Origin: Fragilaria radians
Lineage: Eukaryota; Bacillariophyta; Fragilariophyceae; Fragilariales; Fragilariaceae
Assembly: GCA_900642245.1 (NCBI GenBank)
Contig: CAAAJI010000002.1
Coordinates: forward strand, 523,365 to 587,364
DNA length: 64,000 nt
Reading direction: 5' to 3'
Part shown: positions 9,802 to 21,906 of the stretch, in pieces
How the letters are laid out: each line of letters starts with the position of its first letter
Numbering within the stretch: the stretch's first letter is position 1
Translations under genes and position numbers: made by a program
The notes under the pieces: model-generated
The model's input: only the letters and a program-made list of their open reading frames with translations
What the model was told of the DNA's origin: nothing
The model's database searches: none

Positions 9802-11084
9802 AATTGAGAGGGACATTTTCTAAGCGTCATGCTATCTCATTAATGGTCATAGGAACGGTAGTATGCACCATTCTAGTTAGCAATGAGGTGTTCAGATCAT
9901 TGGCTCCGCGAAACGAGTCTGAAAGGAAAGGGAAATCTCACAAGTCAGAACTGAATGCTTCAAATTCAACAGGATTGTGCGAAGGAAAGGATGCTATCTT
10001 AATGATACAGGGTGGAGACTCAGACGCAGCTGTAGGAACCATGTTTTTCATGTACGTCGTCAATCACTTTATCTACGCCGATATGTACAATCTACTTCCG
10101 TGGGTTCATCTTGATCCAAAGTTTCCATGCTATGATGAGGTTATACATGGAAATTACACAAAAACGTTTACAATGCTATCGGGTGTTCATGAATCCCAAG
10201 TTGTTGGACAGGGAGACATGCTCTGTAATTACTGGAAAAAGCCGCAGTATTATCCAGGAAAGCCTGATTTCCAAACGCAACTCAATCCCACAGAATTTAC
10301 GATTGTTGGTAATGGATTATGGGCTTCTTACTTCCATTCAGTTGGTGGATATCCTCCTGATGATCCATCATGCAAAGATAAACCGCTAATTCTTCTCAAT
10401 AAGAGAAGCAGATTTCCTGGTATGCATGTTTGTGCGCCATGGGGTGTTCGCCCGTGGTCACTTAACAAAGTGCCAGAAGCGCTGCGACCGACAAACAAAA
10501 CCGTCCATGAATGGGCGGCGCCCATGCGAGAACGAGGAGCCGAGAAAGTTGCTAAATACTATCGACCATTACCATGGATATTAGATTCAGTTCAGAAAGC
10601 AAATCCAAATCCAGATAAGAAATGTCTTTCCATGCATATTCGCCTAACTGATAAGGGTCATGGTCGTCAAAAAAAGCCATTAACACTATTTCAAGCCTAT
10701 GCCGAGGAATATTCCCAGAAATCAGGAGGAGGAGCTCTTTTTGTTGCAACTGACGATGGGACTATAATGGATGTGATTCGTTCCCAATGGAAGATATCAA
10801 AAATGTACTCACAGAATAATATTCTTCGATCAAGTGGTCATGCTGCTATTTTTCGAACATTCGTGAACGAAACACATCGAACGAACGCAGAAGGTATTGT
10901 TGATATGTATGCCATGTCAAAATGTGATTTTTTTGTTCATGGCTTTTCAGCCATGGCAGAGGCTGCAATTTTCATAAATCCACAACTTCATAATCGATCT
11001 GTTAACGTTGATGTATCAGAAGACGAGCTAATGAGTGTGGAAACTTTTGGAAATAAAGTTCAAGCGTTTTATAAAGATCATTAA
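9798..11084 (+). CDS. Fucosyltransferase-like type II Golgi glycosyltransferase
   Basis: Single-exon gene of 428 residues. Residues about 12-30 (HAISLMVIGTVVCTILVS) form an uncleaved signal anchor after a basic N-terminus, the layout of a Golgi type II enzyme. The C-terminal half has SMHIRLTDKG near residue 276, resembling the H.R.TDK nucleotide-sugar motif of the Fut8/NodZ (GT23) clan. Downstream are ALFVATDDGT and a KCDFFVHGFSAMAEAAI segment, like the conserved C-terminal sugar-donor loops of that fold. It probably transfers fucose or a related sugar to a glycoprotein glycan; the acceptor cannot be told. Several N-x-S/T sites lie in the lumenal part. The start codon is 88 bp from the edge of dispersed repeat A, so promoter sequence is short or lies inside the repeat. 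Confidence 0.65.
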   Translation: MKLRGTFSKRHAISLMVIGTVVCTILVSNEVFRSLAPRNESERKGKSHKSELNASNSTGLCEGKDAILMIQGGDSDAAVGTMFFMYVVNHFIYADMYNLLPWVHLDPKFPCYDEVIHGNYTKTFTMLSGVHESQVVGQGDMLCNYWKKPQYYPGKPDFQTQLNPTEFTIVGNGLWASYFHSVGGYPPDDPSCKDKPLILLNKRSRFPGMHVCAPWGVRPWSLNKVPEALRPTNKTVHEWAAPMRERGAEKVAKYYRPLPWILDSVQKANPNPDKKCLSMHIRLTDKGHGRQKKPLTLFQAYAEEYSQKSGGGALFVATDDGTIMDVIRSQWKISKMYSQNNILRSSGHAAIFRTFVNETHRTNAEGIVDMYAMSKCDFFVHGFSAMAEAAIFINPQLHNRSVNVDVSEDELMSVETFGNKVQAFYKDH

Positions 11085-12374
11085 TATATGAATTGACTTT
11101 GTATCAACTGATTAGAATACTTCCTTTGAATTCAATTAAATTTGATCTCACATGAGTTCTTCTTGGAAAATATATAATGTACATCATTCACTTCTACTTT
11201 GCCGTTCACCACTTCACGAATCATGCATGTGAGCAACATGAACTTTGCAATATGTTTTCCATTTCATGTAGTCCATTAAACTTTGTATCAAGTCATTTAA
11301 AGAGCTGGAATGTGGTCGCAGTATTCCAACATTCATAGTCACAAATATTTTCAGAAATTCAATCAATCCTGCTCTTGTACTTATTCCATTGAAATACCCT
11401 TTTGGGAATAATGTCTTTTCACGCTGATTTTTTCATCAGGACGCTACATAGCTTCGTTTTTTTTCATGAAACAACTTTCTAAACTAACCTTAATACGTCA
11501 GCGATCAAAGGCTCCAACATGAAGAGTAGGAGAAGCGTATCCAGCTGGTAGTCTAAAAAGGTTAGGAAATTGCAACATGCATTTTGTTGTGGTGGTGACC
11601 ATATATTTCCCACTGCACATTGAGGTCTACCGTACCTGGAATGTCCTATAGGGTATGCTGCAATGTCTGTTGTCAAGCATAATTTAGGTACTATCATTTA
11701 CCAAGCTCCTAAGAGGGTGAAAAGCCAAGAAATAATGAATCCATGTCATTCAAATTCGACAAGTATGTCTAAACGAAGGAAACAGTTACAAATTTAGGAA
11801 AGAAAAATGATTTTGTAGGAAAATTTGTCCCTTTAGTATCCTTCTGACAACCTAAAGTCATCTCTCTGCCATCTGGAACATATTTAAAGGATAATGGACG
11901 CATTCTAGATATGCCTTTACCAAGTACACAATAGTGTATTCATTGTTGAAGACATCTCATATCGCTATATTATGACTACCTGCGGTTTAATTGTAATAGA
12001 AAGAAAGACAGGCTACACGATTTCAAAGAATATGAAGATGAAGAAGTGATAAAACAAAGGCGCAAAACCTAAATTGAGTGCAGGCTTGAGTACATGCACA
12101 CTCCATACAGTCCAATTCCCAGCTTTTAACTTTCCATGTGTTATGAAGTAAATGATCTTCCAACCAACTAAGAGATACAGCAAACAAGAGATTGTGGAAA
12201 TGAATATAAGAATGATTAGAACTAACTAACAAACTTATCAGAAGAACTAACGAAACTCAAATCAGAGAGAACTGCTATTATGATTCACACCTTTTTGTCT
12301 TGGATACCTTTATATTAGTAATTGCGTGCCTTGATCCAGCGATCCATAGATATCGCCGAATGTAGATAGACGCT
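11085..12374. other. Intergenic, no gene seen
   Basis: This AT-rich stretch lies between convergent genes. It has only short open frames on both strands, none with recognisable motifs or a convincing ATG and splice structure. It presumably holds both 3' ends. Confidence 0.5.
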
Positions 12375-13250
12375 TTAGAGGTCTGCATCTCCAGCCTCAA
12401 GGTTAAAGTTACAAAGAGGACATTTAGAGTGATTAGCAGTCCATGCGTCGATACATTCACCATGGTAAAGGTGCCCACAGGGGAGCTTTACCAACTCTTC
12501 GGAGTTCTCATAGTCTCCAAGACAAATAGTGCAAGATGGATTATCAGTCAGATCGTTTTCGTCAACCTTTTTTGATTCTAAATCGCCAACAGTTTTGAAT
12601 TTAAATCGCTCCCACTTTGACCTTGTATCTTCACTGACGCCCTCCCCTACTGCATGCCCATCCGGGTTTCCATATCCTCCTTGCATCATTTGACGCTGTG
12701 ATTCCATAATTGCCAAGGCAAGTTGTGCTTGAAACGAGAGCATGCGAAAGTCCGGACGCACTTCAACGCCTTCTTCGTTGGGATTTTCGAGGAAAGCTTG
12801 GATACGTCGATCAAGTTCTTCCTCTCGTTCTCTATTATAACGAATAAATCTTGCGCACCAACTAGTTCCAATGAGACAGAGCATAAGCAATCCAAAATCT
12901 GCCTGTGTAAGAGCTTCAATCCAAAGTCGAAAGAGAAGACAAACTCCCAAAACCATACAAACGCTGGTACGTCGGCGGGCCATTTCGCGTTCCTCTTCCA
13001 ATTCGCGCAGTGTAGTATTTACAATACTAGGAGGGCGTAAAATTGGTGGCTCTTCTAAATCTTGGTCATCAGCATTCGAGAGTGGAGTATCGTCTCGAAG
13101 AGGAGTCGAGTCACGCTCTGTAGTAGAGTCTGCTTGATGTTCGATGTCATCGTGCATTTGCTCTTCATCATCATGGTCTTCGTTACTCAAAGGAGTGTGA
13201 CGAGGAGAGCTGCGAGACCTTAGATGAAAATTGGATAGAGCAGATGTCAT
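12375..13250 (-). CDS. Membrane-anchored RING-H2 E3 ubiquitin ligase
   Basis: The protein is 291 residues from the first in-frame ATG at 13250. The frame continues upstream to about 13328 but only from TTG before a stop, so an upstream exon is possible. The N-terminal 75 residues are acidic and Ser/Thr-rich, likely disordered. Residues about 95-114 and 118-134 form two hydrophobic segments, a hairpin membrane anchor. A charged helix follows. A RING-H2 finger occupies 240-280 with spacing C-x2-C-x14-C-x-H-x2-H-x2-C-x10-C-x2-C. RING-H2 proteins of this type recruit an E2 enzyme to ubiquitinate membrane or ER/Golgi clients. Substrate and compartment are unknown. Family assignment is secure from the metal ligands; the start is less so. 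Confidence 0.85.
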   Translation of the reverse strand: MTSALSNFHLRSRSSPRHTPLSNEDHDDEEQMHDDIEHQADSTTERDSTPLRDDTPLSNADDQDLEEPPILRPPSIVNTTLRELEEEREMARRRTSVCMVLGVCLLFRLWIEALTQADFGLLMLCLIGTSWCARFIRYNREREEELDRRIQAFLENPNEEGVEVRPDFRMLSFQAQLALAIMESQRQMMQGGYGNPDGHAVGEGVSEDTRSKWERFKFKTVGDLESKKVDENDLTDNPSCTICLGDYENSEELVKLPCGHLYHGECIDAWTANHSKCPLCNFNLEAGDADL

Positions 13251-14703
13251 TGAATCGAAAGTTCTCTCAACACTTTTGTTGATACTTGAGTCTGTTTTTG
13301 GAAGGGATTGACTCGGAGTCAAACGCAATGTATTCTGAGAGAGGTTTCTTTTTCGGTAAATCCGTTACTTAACTGTTACGGTTGTGAAGTTTGTTTCTTG
13401 TTCAATATGCCAAAAAGGAGTATATTCCTAACCTTACATGCTGATTGATAATGCTGTCAAAAACTTTTTTGCGTATTATTAGACTTTTTGTATTTTTGCT
13501 GCTACTCTTCTTTCTCATCTCAAGATTATCAACTTCCTCCATATCAATAATAATTCCCTTTTGGATGTCTACATGTAATCCATCAAAGTCTACATTTAAT
13601 CCTAGACTCATAAATGGCAACTCTCATGAATCCTTCCAGTGCAATTCATAATGAAAACCAAATATTGTTATCTGCAAGTTCCCTCTCAGTGCATTCTCCC
13701 TTAGGAAAAATAATTCTTGCAACTCTGCCTTTTCGTACTGAATTTCATGAAAGATTCCAAGGTGAATGAGTGATGATGCTCTGACTTCAATATTAGTATC
13801 CCTTGAAGAAGGACCAGAGAGATAATAAACTTTCTCAGCGATAATCAAAATGGATCTGATAATCTGATTCAATGCGTTTCATGTGATAATTTTGACTTAA
13901 TTAATCAGCCAACCGATGTGACATGAAATTATTAAAAATGACTGAAACCATGCACCGTGATACCAATAATATTTCGCAAGACCATACAGATTCAATATCT
14001 ATATTTGGGATACCAATACCATTATTGGCACATAGAAAATATTCGAAACCGTTGTACTTAACCATGCAACTTCATCCAAATCATACAATACTTCAGGTAC
14101 AAAACATTTATGGATACGATCTGCCACCAGCTATGATGCAACAGATCATGACCACAAGTCTTGTCCTTTATCTTTTATGTTACCATACATGATGCCCAAT
14201 AAATGATATGCTTATTATTGAATTTTTACACAAGGGTTTATTGAACATCAATTGGCTCTAGTCATTAACTTGGTATGTTCAGCGATTTATCTTGTTCTGC
14301 TTATACAAAATTCAGCAACACACTCCTCAAAGTTTAACTAACGTGGTTATGCATTATTTCAAAGAAAGTTGTATCTAATTTGTAGTTCTTCCTTGTCTCA
14401 TTATTGAATGTTTTGCCTTGAAGAAATCGTGAAAACGACTTTTGAATAAGAAGTGAAAAGCTCCTCCTGATATCTTTGCTAATGCACAATTGACCAGAAT
14501 GACACATAGACAAATCTTTGTGAACTTGATTTCAGTTATACTGGCTTGTAAGAAACCGCGGAAGGAGAAATGTATCGCCTTCACAAATGACTATTTCGTA
14601 AGCACGAATTAATCTTGTGATAAACCTCGCAAATTTTCGCTTACCGTTACTCGTCATACAAGCAACAGCTCCAAAGCACCTCGAAGATCGATTGTTGTAG
14701 GCC
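13251..14703. other. Intergenic, no gene seen; possible eroded fragment
   Basis: There are no recognisable genes here. A plus-strand open frame at 13923-14192 (89 codons, Met-rich) has protein-like composition with short hydrophobic and proline-containing stretches but no known motif, and may be an eroded mobile-element piece. The last 100 bases are the likely promoter and leader of the P5 ATPase gene. Confidence 0.4.
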
Positions 14704-17700
14704 ATGACTTACGTTCGATCACGAATTCGCCCTCGATGCAATTCTTTGTGTCTGACCTTCCTTTATTGCTCAGTGCCAGTAGTCTCAGGAAGAGTTGTTT
14801 CAACCTCTCCACTACTGAATTCGGGTAAAATCCGTACTCTCGCTTTTGGTACGAAATGACATTTGCAAGAAAGATTCAACAGCTTGTTTTGTTTTTCTTG
14901 TTTTTATTTATTTATCATTGACACTTTTTACAGGTGATTACTCTGAAGTTCCAAAGACGTGCCCAGTAATCACATCTTGTCCTGTGATTTGTGTCCAAAG
15001 TGGAGAGAAATGTCCTACTTCGTGTCAAAGTGGAATGGAACTTTGCTTCGATGGCAATTGCGCGGAAGTCTGTGACGAAAAAGTGGAGAATCCTTGTGGA
15101 TGCGAACCTTTAACTTTCGCTTGTGCGAAGACTGTTTTGTATTATGAATCTTGCTTTGAAACATTCCAAAAGTATTATGATGCAACTAATGCATGCGAGG
15201 AAAGCCCATCGAAAGTGATGTCTTTCTCCACACCTTCCATATTTATATTCTATTTCTGGATCGCGTGTCTTACGGTTGCAGTATTTCTTTGGTGCTATTC
15301 CAATCAAAAGGTTTTCCCTGTCGAAAACTCATCACAACCATTGGAACCTACTAAGAAAGACGAAAACGAAAAATGGGTGCAAACTGGATACAAATCAGAC
15401 ATTATTGGCAGTATTATCTATTTTTTTGTCCAACTTACGCTTATTGGCATCCACATCATTTTGTTCACATTAACCTGCATCTATTACATGCAGCAAGGGG
15501 CAGTATCAAGGTGGGTTCCAGTTATTCAAGACGAAGCCCAAATTCTGCTGATGTTCGAAATTGTGTGGATGATCGGTTTGCCATGGAGCTTTATTTTTTA
15601 TTACCCAGATAGTCTGCACAGCGTTTTTCTCCGGCGATGTACTCTGGATAAGGCAAATTACGTAGCTGTGGAAGCGCCAATCACATCGGTGGTTGTAAAA
15701 TCAAACCCCCGTTTTGTCCAGAAATTTGCAAAGGCCAAGTGGGCCTTAATTCATCTTTTTTTGCGGACCTTCTTTTCTTACTCGAGCTCTCAGAGCACCT
15801 CGATTCACTTTTGTAAGGTTGATGATGATAAATATGATCGCAGTTTCTATCATCGCATGAGGCGATACGTTTATCATGCAGAAAGAGCATGCTTCATTTC
15901 AGGTCACATAAATGTCTGTGGAACTATTGGGGATCTCTTGACGCAGGTGAGAGGGCTCACCACAGATAAGGTTACCATACATGGAGGCACAGTAGGGCAT
16001 AACACAATTCATATTCAAGAGCCGTCCATGTACAGTAGCATCAAAAAAGAGTTTACCAAACCTTTTTATGTATATCAGGCATTCATGACATGGACATGGG
16101 CACCATATTGGTATTATTACATGGCCATAGTGAACACTGTTGTTCGGATTGCTAGTGGTGTAGTAGCTGGTTTGGCACAATACATCAGCGATTCAACGCT
16201 TCATCAGCTCTCTATGGTTGATGGGAATGTTGTGTGAGTACACCCTAAGGTTGTTATCGATTTGCACATATTGGTTTCTAATTAAACGAGAATATCAAAG
16301 CGTTTTTCGAGATGCAGAATTCTTTGAAGTTTCTGTGAAAGATGTAGTTCCAGGTGATGTTGTAGTTATCAAACAGGGAGTTGTTCATTTTGATTTAGCC
16401 ATCTTAAAAGGAAATCGTATTAAAGTTGATGAGAGTGCCTTATCGGGGGAAACCACACCAATTATTAAGGAACCCATGAATCCTTTCAGGAAAGACGACA
16501 TATATTGCCCTTTAATTCATAAGGCAAACACTATTTTTGCGGGAACTAAAGTCATTGATGTATGTGCTACAAAAAAGGAGCTTGGTTTGGTTCTCACTAT
16601 TGGATCCTTCACTACCAAGGGTGAATTACTCTGTGATGTGCTGTCATACGAACGGCATAGGATGGAAGTGGATGAAGAAGTCAGTGTTGTCTTATTTATA
16701 TTATGTCTCCAGTCGGTTGTCCTATTAGTCTTAGTGTTCTACTTCTTACAGGGCCAATGGGTATATGCTTGGTTTTATGGTAAGTGGAAATAGATGTATT
16801 TTGGTGCATCATTTCACAGTGCAACTCGCTCAATAAGTTTGTGCAGGCATGTTTGTTGTTGGAACGATATTTCCCCCCCTGCTACCTTCTGTCTTCGTGG
16901 TTTCAGTTGCAATCTCTGTAAAGAGACTACAGCAAAAACGAATCTGCTGTATGCATGCGGAACGCATCCTTGTCGCTGGAAAGGTAAGGTATACCCTTGA
17001 GGAAACAACTGGAATTTCTATTCGGATTCTCAATCTTTTTGAGTTAGGTTGACACAGCTTTCTTCGATAAAACAGGTACTATCACAAATGAAGAAATGGA
17101 ATTTTTTAACATTGAAATCAATCCACACGGAGACAAACAATTGAATTTAGCTCTACTTCAAGTAGGGATGGCGGTTTGCCATACGATTCATGTGTCTACG
17201 TACGGGCAGAAAGTTGGAAATTGCATCGATTTGATGACTTTTGAGTGTACCTCTGCTTCTCTGATCCAAAGGAATGGGGAAATGCCTGAGGTCAAATTTG
17301 AACACCAAGTTTACAAAACTTTAAACAGATTTGAGTTTGACTCAGCGCTTGCGACTCAGTCTGTTATAGTAGGTACTCGCGCTGGTAGAAGACTTGCTTT
17401 CGTTAAAGGCAGCGCAGACGCTATAAAATACTTGTCCTGCAAATCAACGTTGCCGGATTCGTACGATGAAATCGTTCGCAACGCAGAAGTTGCTGGACTT
17501 TATCAATTAGCCATGGGATATAAAGACTTAACCGATGAGAATGATATTGAACGAATAGACAGGTTTGAAGTGGAGAAAGAACTTTCTTTTTGCGGATTCA
17601 TTCAATTTCAGAATGCTATCAAGGAAGAGGCTCCGTCTGTTCTGCGGGAACTTAAAGATGGTAACATAGATGTTTCGATACTTACAGGAGACAGCGTACT

Positions 17701-19079
17701 CACTGCATTAGCAGTAGCACGAAAATGCGGATTGATAGCTCCAAACAATGCTGTAATTGTGGGCATGAAATCTGATGATTTAGTCTTATGGAAAGATGTC
17801 TACAGTGATGAGATAATTGAAGCAGACGTTCTTGAATCCTTATGTAAGTCAGAAGGCAAAGCTGTGCTGGCAATTACAGGAGACGCATGGACTTTTCTTC
17901 AAAGTGAAAGTCCAAATAGTATACATTCAATAGCAAGCCATATCCGTGTTTTTGGACGATGTAAGCCCGGCGATAAAGTGTCAATAGTTTCATATTTCGT
18001 TGAATATGGGCGTACAACTCTTATGTGTGGTGATGGTCAGAATGATTGCGGTGCATTGAAAATGGCTCACGTTGGAATTTCCTTGAGTACTTCAGAGGCT
18101 AGCGTTGTTTCAGCTTTCACATCATTGGATCGAAAAGTCACTGCAGTTCCAGAGATACTCCGAGAAGGTCGTTGTGCGTTAGCATCAGCTTTTGCCTCTT
18201 ACAAGTATTACATAACTTATGGACAAGTGGAAGCTTTCCTACAAGTAATCAATGCCTATCTTGGCATTTCTTTTGCAGAATGGTGTTGGGTTTTTCTTGA
18301 TGGTTTGTGGTCAATTTCTATGGCTTACAGCCTTTCTCTATCGAAAGCTGCAAAAAAGCTTTCGATCTTTTGCCCAACAGCGTCATTGCTCAGTTCACGA
18401 ACTTTATTCAGTGTATGCGGAATTCTTTTTATAAATTTCTCCTTCATAGTCATAGCTTTCATGACTCTGTTCAATCAAGAGTGGTTCCAATGTAGAAAGT
18501 GGAATGTAAAGGATGTGAGCAACATCTTGATTATTGGCGATAACTACGAGTCATCAGTTCTTTTCCTAGTAGGCGGTTATCAGTACATATCATCCGCTAT
18601 TGCTCTGAATTTTGGTTATTCCCATCGTCAAAGCTGGTGGAGTAACTACAAGTTTGTATTCTTGGCGGCATTGTGGACTGCATTTGTGTTCATCATGACT
18701 GTTTATCCTTCTAAATTTTCTTGCATCTGGAGGGTGAATTGCTCGAATGATGTAAGTTAATTCTTTCTATCGCTTGCTAGCCATGCGGGAACTCACCTCT
18801 GAATATCAATTTAGAATGTTGTTCGTGGGGTGACCCAAAACAACGCATTTCCAATCAATAATTATTGGAATACCACAGTAATGCCAGTAATTTTTCGGTG
18901 GAATATTATCTTGATTATAACAATCAATTTGATTGCTTTGATTGCTTGGTACGTTTTTTTATTCGAATTTTCTTTGAAAGATGACAACTGACACCTGTGA
19001 TATTAGGGAATACTGGGTTGTCAATGGTTACTTAGTTAGGAGAGTACAAAAGAAAAAGAAAAACAGAATCTTGAATTGA
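14704..19079 (+). CDS. P5-type (P5B-like) P-type ATPase with Cys-rich ectodomain
   Basis: Seven exons: 14704-14848, 14934-16233, 16301-16779, 16847-16983, 17048-18751, 18815-18948 and 19007-19079, about 1323 residues. All joins keep phase. Exon 1 gives a signal peptide; its donor could instead be at 14825, also phase 1. Residues about 50-130 hold roughly 16 cysteines, then a first membrane span. Core motifs follow: actuator DESALSGETTPIIKEP, TM4 FPPLLPSVF (P5B proteins have PPALP), phosphorylated Asp694 in FFDKTGTIT, nucleotide-binding FVKGSADA, TGDSVLTALAVARKCG, and the hinge GDGQNDCGALKMAHVGISLS near 1015. Six hydrophobic C-terminal spans follow. P5B pumps (ATP13A2 type) export polyamines from late endosomes or vacuoles; the substrate here is inferred only. 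The lumenal Cys-rich domain is unusual. The last codons may be affected by a frameshift in an A-rich run. Confidence 0.85.
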
Positions 19080-19138
19080 AAGGAAGACAAACCTATGTTA
19101 GTCTATCCGGTGCCAAAGTATTGTTTGAAAAGGTAAGT

Positions 19139-19164
19139 AATCACCTCTTGGCAAAGAGGTGATT
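19139..19164 (+). terminator. Perfect 11-bp hairpin just past the P5 ATPase stop
   Basis: AATCACCTCTT pairs perfectly with AAGAGGTGATT around the loop GGCA. An outer pair, GTATTG at 19118-19123 and CAATAC at 19169-19174, can extend it. It lies 60 bp after the stop codon, so it would be in the 3' UTR. It could mark a 3'-end or stability structure, or hide the GTAAGT donor at 19133. The type is the nearest available; the function is unknown. Confidence 0.45.
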
Positions 19165-19539
19165 CTTGCAATACTAAGTCAAGTTTTGTTTTCTGGCTTA
19201 AACTCTACCTTAATTCAATGATTTATTGTGTATACTATATGTTACTCACGTCTTTACTTTATTCCTATTTCCTTAACCCTGAAATTTACCACTTTAGGAA
19301 GGAGCTCTGCAACATCGTACAGCTTGAAGCCATAATTCAGTATGCCAAATGCTAAAGTATTGTCATTTGTAGAAACAAGCTCTTCTATTGATGTTTTACA
19401 TGCAGCCAGATACTATGTAGACTTTGCAATCCAATTCATCCCTTTAACAATCTGAAAAAGGTGTAATACTAGTGTTCCTTAGACAATAAAAAATTAATGC
19501 CTCTCAAGTATACAGCAACACATGCAATAAAGCATTTCA

Positions 19540-21450
19540 CTTTACTGTTGCGTATAATTTCCAACACACTCCTGCTGTTCAAATCAACTCAACTCAACTT
19601 AAATTCAAAATGGCTCTCTTTCAAAGGCTCTGTTATGTAATATGCAATCATTGAGTCGGTTGAACTGTGCTTGACCATTACCACTTTACTATTAAATTGG
19701 TCAGTAGCATAGCAATACTCTATCTCAAAGTATCTGGTTCTATTTTCAGAGCTAGTTTTCCCCTTATTTCCAGCTTCACTACATTCATATTGTCGCTGAA
19801 AACCATATTCTAAAGAGGTTTGAATCCTAGCTCTTCCATTAATAATTGTGTCTATAATACTTTCAACTACTACTTAGCTTCTGCTGAACTCATGGTATTA
19901 GAAAATATGCTATGATGTATTGCTTGTCTTGCTCCATCTCCTTTTGGCATTTTTTCTCATGCATTTTTCGATGTCATTGTGTACACTGAGTACTGCATCT
20001 TTATGTCATGTGATGCTTCGGTAACCGTTTGCTTGAATTGTAAGTATATCATTCTTGTTAGCAATTAACATTCCATTAACCTCTTTAATTTCAACCAATC
20101 TTATTTCGTAGGTTCATTTACCTCGTACATAGGCAATTTATTACTGGTAATACATCTGACCTTGCCCTTTTGCTGGCAAACAAACTATTTGGAACAAACT
20201 TGTGAAAATTTTCGCTTTCTCTTTAGATCTCTCGTTGCTGAAATAAGCTCACGTTCGATGGACATTTTGTTGCTATTAGTTCTTCTAAGAACTTCTCGAC
20301 CATTTTTATACAATTATTCGTATCCAATTGTAATCATGTGGTGTACTGAAATCTAGCATTTACTCCAAGCACATATGCTACTTTCCTCTTATTGTTTAAC
20401 ACTTCCCAATTCTAGATCTATACCAATGGTAGGAAAATATAATTCACTCTTGGATTTTCATGACTTGACTTGATGCCATCATCATGGCTTGTTATTTTTT
20501 GTTCTCCTGCTACGGTGAGATCGGCAACACATGGTTTGTAGGCATTAATTTTGAAACCTATCTCTTCAAGATCTATTCAATACTTTCTTGGAAATTAAAA
20601 GAGATGCCTGCAGCATTCAGAATTTTTTTGTCAATTCAGCATATATAAAACTAATCTTGACTTCTTGTATAGCATATTCAGCATGTGTCTTGGTACTTCA
20701 ATGTATAAGCATACTTACTGACTGTTCTTTAATCTTCATGTTAATCCTTGCGTTTTTATCATATGTAATTTCAGTCTGAACAAAAACATTTGGCATGTTG
20801 ATTGTCGTTTCGTCACGCTTCTGATCAGCTATATTGGAAACTGTCATCAGAAATGCTCGTAAAGACGCTGTTTGGTTTGCTGCTTCATACTTTGCCGATG
20901 TAGCTTCTCACAGCACTTCCGATGGCACATACTCTGGCTTTCTTCAATTGATGATATGCTTAATGTTATTGTTGTACTTGATCGTTGTGATTCTGTTCCA
21001 CTTGATTGATTTGATTGAGTCTCTGAGCTCACATGTCATCGTTGCCCCTCCCTGGATATAGTAATTACCAAATCTGCTCCTTCCATCTATATCTTGTTGA
21101 ACTGTGTCTGAACTTTCCACATTAATTTGAGTAAATGAGATATCTGGAGATCTTCAATTGTTGTCTCTTCATTATCTTCTCTCTTGACTCTTTATTTCTG
21201 TAGCAATTATTAAAATGATTAATCAAATGGTGTTTGCTTCCATAATGCTGTGGGGATATGAATAATCGCAAAGTCCCTTTGTAATCCTGTCTTAAGTGAT
21301 CCATAATTTTGTCCTATCTGCGTTTTCCATTTACATGCAGATCATTACCTATACTGCTGCACCTTGTTGGATTGTTTTTCTTCTGGAGTTGTTGTCGTAT
21401 TTGACCGGTTGTAGATTATCCTCCTCAAAAGGTAAAATTCATTTCGATTA
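19540..21450 (-). mobile_element. Decayed Ty1/copia retrotransposon pol fragment
   Basis: Read on the minus strand, degenerate frames match the diatom-type copia polyprotein. Near 20760-20850 lies an RT start (NIADQKRDETTINMPNVFVQT). Near 20580-20660 lies the AELTK..MLQASLLISKK block, interrupted by a stop. Near 20460-20550 lies EEIGFKINAYKPCVADLTVA followed by SHDDGIKSSHENP, where the usual HVDDLKSSH catalytic block is broken. Near 19615-19770 lies the RNase H end (FEIEYCYATDQFNSKVV, then STDSMIAYYITEPL). Below that, at 19565, the minus strand reads TGTTGGAAATTATACG, a possible LTR start. No second LTR was found. The element is long dead. The order RT then RNase H fits copia. The 5' part above 20860 is too eroded to assign. 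Confidence 0.75.
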
Positions 21451-21906
21451 ATTCTTGGATTTATTCACCTTTCATTTATTTCAACTTAATTCTTTTTTCT
21501 ATCATATACTCTCCTTCTGATCTTGATCATGCTTCGATTTTCAACTGCTCACTCTTGATTCTTGTACGGTTTTGTGCTGATTGAATTTCACTTTAAATTT
21601 TTTTGTTGATAACTTTTTTGTATTGCTAATGTTTCCTACTGTACAGAAACTAATTTACTCTTTGCGATTCTGTCATTTTTATTTGAAGAATTCTATCTAC
21701 CAACGCTCCGTTCTTAATCAAATGTTGGAGGAACTCCTGACATAATTTTTTTTCTTTGCCAATGCTACACATGATACCCTTTGAATATTGTCAAGGTAAG
21801 TTCCAAGACTTGCAATAACAAGCTAATTCCTCCCTTATATACTTACTCATATTCAATACGTTACTGTCTCATGTAATTTCCAGCAAACCTAGCCATTGTA
21901 CGATTA
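21451..21906. other. Repeat-island spacer
   Basis: AT-rich sequence between the copia remnant and the dispersed repeat. It may hold more of the eroded copia gag or LTR, but nothing is recognisable. Confidence 0.35.

Noticed and set aside
19815..19840. GAGGTTTGAATCCTAGCTC looks like a tRNA T-arm
   Set aside because: No acceptor stem, D-arm or anticodon arm can be built around it, and it lies inside the copia remnant.
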